Source: Chamaecrista fasciculata
Lineage: Eukaryota > Streptophyta > Magnoliopsida > Fabales > Fabaceae
Direction of reading: 5' to 3'
DNA: 64,000 nucleotides
Assembly (NCBI GenBank): GCA_003254925.1
Contig: QANZ01029578.1
Location: 131,723 to 195,722 of the forward strand
Of this stretch, positions 60,525-64,000 are shown in pieces. The stretch's first letter is position 1; each line of letters starts with the position of its first letter. Below the pieces are notes generated by a model that searched no databases, was not told where the DNA came from, and saw nothing but the letters and a program-made list of their open reading frames with translations. The position numbers and the translations under genes are program-made.

Positions 60525-61984
60525 ATTTTGATTAGGCTCGTTAGATTCTTTATGTAATCGTAGGATTCCCCGGACGCTTTTAATTGAGGATATTGATTGT
60601 ACACTTGTGGACAAGTTTGTATTTTATAAAATTTATACGTTGAGTTTACTTCCTTCCCTAACATGTATTTTTATCTGTGATTCAGAAAGTGTTAAAACAG
60701 CACAGAACAATCAGTATCTTCATACTATGGCATTATTCGGCTGAAGCTTTTGTAGGTTTGCTTAACAAAAGGTCAACTATTGATCTTTTTGTTAAGGTAA
60801 GGAGCTTGAATTGCATTCTGAATGTTGCGTCCTTTCTCAAATGGTTAACAAACTGTTCTGTGTCTAACTTAGACTAAAGAACTTCATTGATCTTGTATCA
60901 TTCTTCAGTGAAGATGAACCGATGAAAGACTAAAACAGTTTAATGCTGTATCTAACAAACAGCTTGTTGGATTTGGGCAGATTTTTGATTGCTCACCTAG
61001 TATGAGGTTTGTTCCGATTAATTTGAATTTAACTTAATTGTATTTAGTCACTTGACTAACTCTTTGTAGTGGACTTGGACATTAAGTCTCTAGAAGTTGC
61101 CTAATATATTTTTAGATTAAGTATCTTCAATATACTTATAGTATAAAATACGTATAGTTAGAAAAACCCTAGTTGCCCAAAAACTCTTCTCTCATGAGAG
61201 TCGAGATTGTTCTTTTGCGGTGGTGGTTTTCGGCAGTTGTCCTTCTTAGATCTGTGTGCTCTTTGCTCGTGTCTGTGTGTTTTTTTTGGCGTGACGGCGG
61301 CGTTCTGGATCTAGGATCCCAAGATGTCGATTTGGTCTTTTTTTTTTTGTTCTTTAGATGGTTGTAGCTTTAGTTGGATCTCTAGATCCATTAACTTGAC
61401 AATCGATTGTCTTGTCAATTTGTATGACACGAAGATGGGTCCTCTTGAATGAGTTGCAAACCCCCCATCTTCGTCACTTGATGTTTTGTCTAGTGTTGTT
61501 GTTGATGCTAGAGAAGGATTGAATTATTTTGCTGTGTTTTTGTTTGTACTATACTTGGCTTTGCCTTGCACTTCCTATCTGTATACTTTTTTATTTATCT
61601 TTATCAATTCGGTTTTTTTAATCGAGGATTCAGTGTAAGACTTATTTGATCTTATAAATTGTTAAATATAAATTGTCTCGGGCCAAAAAAGACTTAAGTA
61701 TAAAATACATAAGCACATCGATTGCATTAATTGAGATGATAAGATGTTGAAGTTAGAGTTCCTTAATTTTAAATTAATATTATCTTCATTTAAATTAATT
61801 CTATATTAGTATTTTTCCAATAATTTTTTATGGTGAAAATGACTCTCGGGACACAAAATTATCATTTTTCTTTCATCGATTATCAATATCTTTTGTTATT
61901 ATGGTTTTTTAATTTTTCCGCTTACTTTTGGTGGATTTATTATATAGGTTGATTGGTTGACCTGCCTAAGCGTGTTTAATTTGC
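60525..61984. other. Intergenic DNA downstream of PCNA copy 2
   Basis: Includes the PCNA 3' UTR. The part 61160-61630 is more GC-rich and T-tract-rich ('aaaccctagttgcccaaaaac…', ending 'ctttatcaattcgg' plus T) and may be an old LINE fragment. No gene is supported. Confidence 0.35.
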
Positions 61985-62282
61985 AAGTTAAAAATTGCCC
62001 AATTGTTTCCAAGGAATTTTAAGTGTCTTTCCATATCTCCATGTATAGAAATAGAAGTTTGTAATGTCATTTGTAATTAAGTTGATGATCTTTAGTTTTT
62101 TGTGTACATGAATATGAGTCTATGTATTCATTAGGTACATTCCCCCCTTGAGATCCTTTAACCTATAAATAGAGGCTTTAGGAATTGATGTAAAGGTTGG
62201 AGATTACTTGAATAATAGAATCCATCTTCTCTCTTACTTTTCTCTCTACTTTAAGTATTCTTATTTCATATATTTTATAACA
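61985..62282 (+). mobile_element. LTR of a Ty1/copia element (left boundary approximate)
   Basis: A TATA box CCTATAAATAGAGGC (62162-62176), then a CT-rich stretch, then the end TTATAACA at 62282, followed by CGTTATTAGCACG, the leader typical of one plant copia group. The left edge is an estimate from the 'gcccaattgtttccaagg' motif; the terminal TG was not fixed. Confidence 0.5.
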
Positions 62283-64000
62283 CGTTATTAGCACGATTCT
62301 CTACCGGTTTGAGCTTTTGACATCTAAGCATGAGTCTTTCCCGATACGAGTTTTGGGTAATTAATCACAAATCTCTTCTTATTTCAGTTTTAGATAATTA
62401 AAGAGGTAAGTTAATCTTCTTTCTAGTTCTCTTGTTTCGATCTCTACAGGTAAGAAATTTTTATGTTAAATGATTTATCATTATCATATTTTATAAGTTT
62501 ATTATTGTGATCGTCATTTAGATTTGAAAATATTTTATATAGCTTGAAGCTACATATGATTAAGTTTTTATATGATTAAATTGATGGCCTGAAGCCATAT
62601 TATGTTTTGATTCAGTCTTATTAGATTAATTATTGTATCTTTACAAAAGATAAGTGCATTAAAATATTATTGCACAAATTCATGATTTATCGAGGGCAAT
62701 TGTTTGACTATTAAAATTATCTAATATAAGCTTAAAGGCTAAAAGACTTTTGCTATTGAAATTGTCCAATATATCCCCTGAAGGTTAATAGTCAAACTAT
62801 TTTGGCATATTACAAATATAAATTATTAATAGCCTTGAAGGTGAATAACAAGTATATTTACAAATAGTTTAAAGAACAAAAAGTTTCTTTTATATAATGA
62901 GTTCTTTTATGCTGCATGTTCTCAAAGAAAATTGATTTTAAGACCATTACCAGCAAAAGTAAGCATTGGATCCATTGAAATTATTGAACGCGTTCATAAA
63001 AAATTTGTGGGCCTGTAGTTCCACCTTGTGGACTTGTAGATCCATTTTATTCAAATAAAAAGATTGAACTCAATTTTCAAATTATTCGATTAAGCTAATT
63101 TATTTTAATAATGCTGATGAATTTATATCTCAAGTTATGAAATGATTATTATATGTTCGTTGAGATAAATGTGGTACAACATGTTGCTTATGTCCACAAA
63201 GTAGAGGGTCTTGTTGAATAATTAATTATATGCCTTATATTAAATACTAGACTATAACTTATGATGAGAAAACTTTAGGGATATATTTATTTAAATGATG
63301 CAGCACTTGTACGCATTAGACTAACAATGTATCATAAGTTCTCCCCTGTGCAATTGGCTTTGGGTCAGAGCCGAATATTTATCGCTTAAGAATTATTTGG
63401 GTGCACAATATATATTGCTCCACCACGCACATTAAAATGGGCCCCAACGAAAATTGAGAATATAAGTTGGATATGAATCTCACACAATTATTTAATATTT
63501 TAAACCCCCGAAGAGAGATACATTTATGATTTTATTTATCATTATTATTTTAATGAAATTAATTTTTCAGCATTAGGGGAGAAAAAAAGAAAATACTTGG
63601 AAAAATAAATTAATAAATTACAAAGAATGCACGGTTATTAGATTAGTTTGATCCTCATATAAAATAATGTGAACTTGAAGTTCAAAGAATAATTTATTTG
63701 AAGAATATTGCAAATAAGTTGCAAAATACATTCATTGACCTATTGAAATGACAAAATCAAATATTACAGCTGAAAATGCTCCAATATATATTGAGGTCCC
63801 TGAAGGACAAAGAAATTTTATAAATAAATATATAACATGCCTGGAGCGTGATCGGTTCCAAAGATAAGTATCCTCGAAAATAAAAGGAGCAAATGAAAAA
63901 GATGGTCAAGTCGAGGAATTATATGTTTTAAATAATAAAGGAAGGCATAATGAATGAAAAATCTCCAGAAGGGATTCAGGTACCTGAAAATGAAGCAAAT
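62283..64000 (+). pseudogene. Decayed Ty1/copia polyprotein region, cut by the window end
   Basis: Broken open stretches match the integrase-to-RT connection of copia polyproteins: KMGPQR (about 63436), VGYES (about 63465), CELEVQ (about 63672), VPEGQ (about 63796) and VPENE (about 63980), interrupted by many stops. The gag and integrase core are largely missing or unrecognisable between 62300 and 63300. Many stops can be explained by C-to-T/G-to-A changes. It continues beyond 64000. Confidence 0.7.

Overview
The window is nuclear DNA of a flowering plant, most likely a eudicot. It is AT-rich, its genes have short exons split by GT-AG introns, and its gene families are plant-specific: a LUFS-domain protein, DUF641, a plant uncoupling protein, plant-type PCNA and a plant Helitron. 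I could not identify the species.

Layout. A LisH/LUFS-domain gene (253-4052, +, nine exons) is followed by about 8 kb of repeat-bearing intergenic DNA. At 11.5-20.1 kb lies an old tandem duplication whose two units each carry a small four-exon gene I do not recognise. The second unit was later hit by a hAT-type MITE, a 2-kb Mutator-like element and a Mutator-type MITE. At 20.3-22.9 kb (-) is a conserved plant gene, probably MEE59-like, with a tRNA-Gly(UCC) gene inside its first intron on the opposite strand. At 23.2-30.1 kb are a 310-bp mini-Helitron and a 4.47-kb Helitron. The larger one carries a three-exon gene whose exons join in frame to fuse an RPA/DUF223 OB-fold to an F-box-associated domain. 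At 30.5-40.6 kb is a repeat-dominated tract with a decayed L1 LINE, several terminal-inverted-repeat elements and a three-level nest. Ordinary genes resume with a GIL1/IRKI-like DUF641 gene (40897-43272, +) and a mitochondrial uncoupling protein gene (44053-47731, -), arranged convergently. After another repeat-rich stretch come two tandem, complete PCNA genes (53699-55976 and 57974-60524, +), each with an E2F-like site upstream. The window ends in a decayed Ty1/copia retrotransposon (about 61985-64000).

What stands out. (1) The Helitron-borne chimeric OB-fold/FBA gene. (2) At least a dozen very short insertions, about 7-37 bp, each a few bases plus an A-tract flanked by 9-18 bp target-site duplications; I read these as 'tail-only' retroposons. 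(3) The small four-exon gene pair, with conserved intron phases but no recognised family. (4) Two places where successive insertions reused exactly the same target. Exon models were built by hand from frame, splice sites and family similarity. No search, alignment program or expression data was available.
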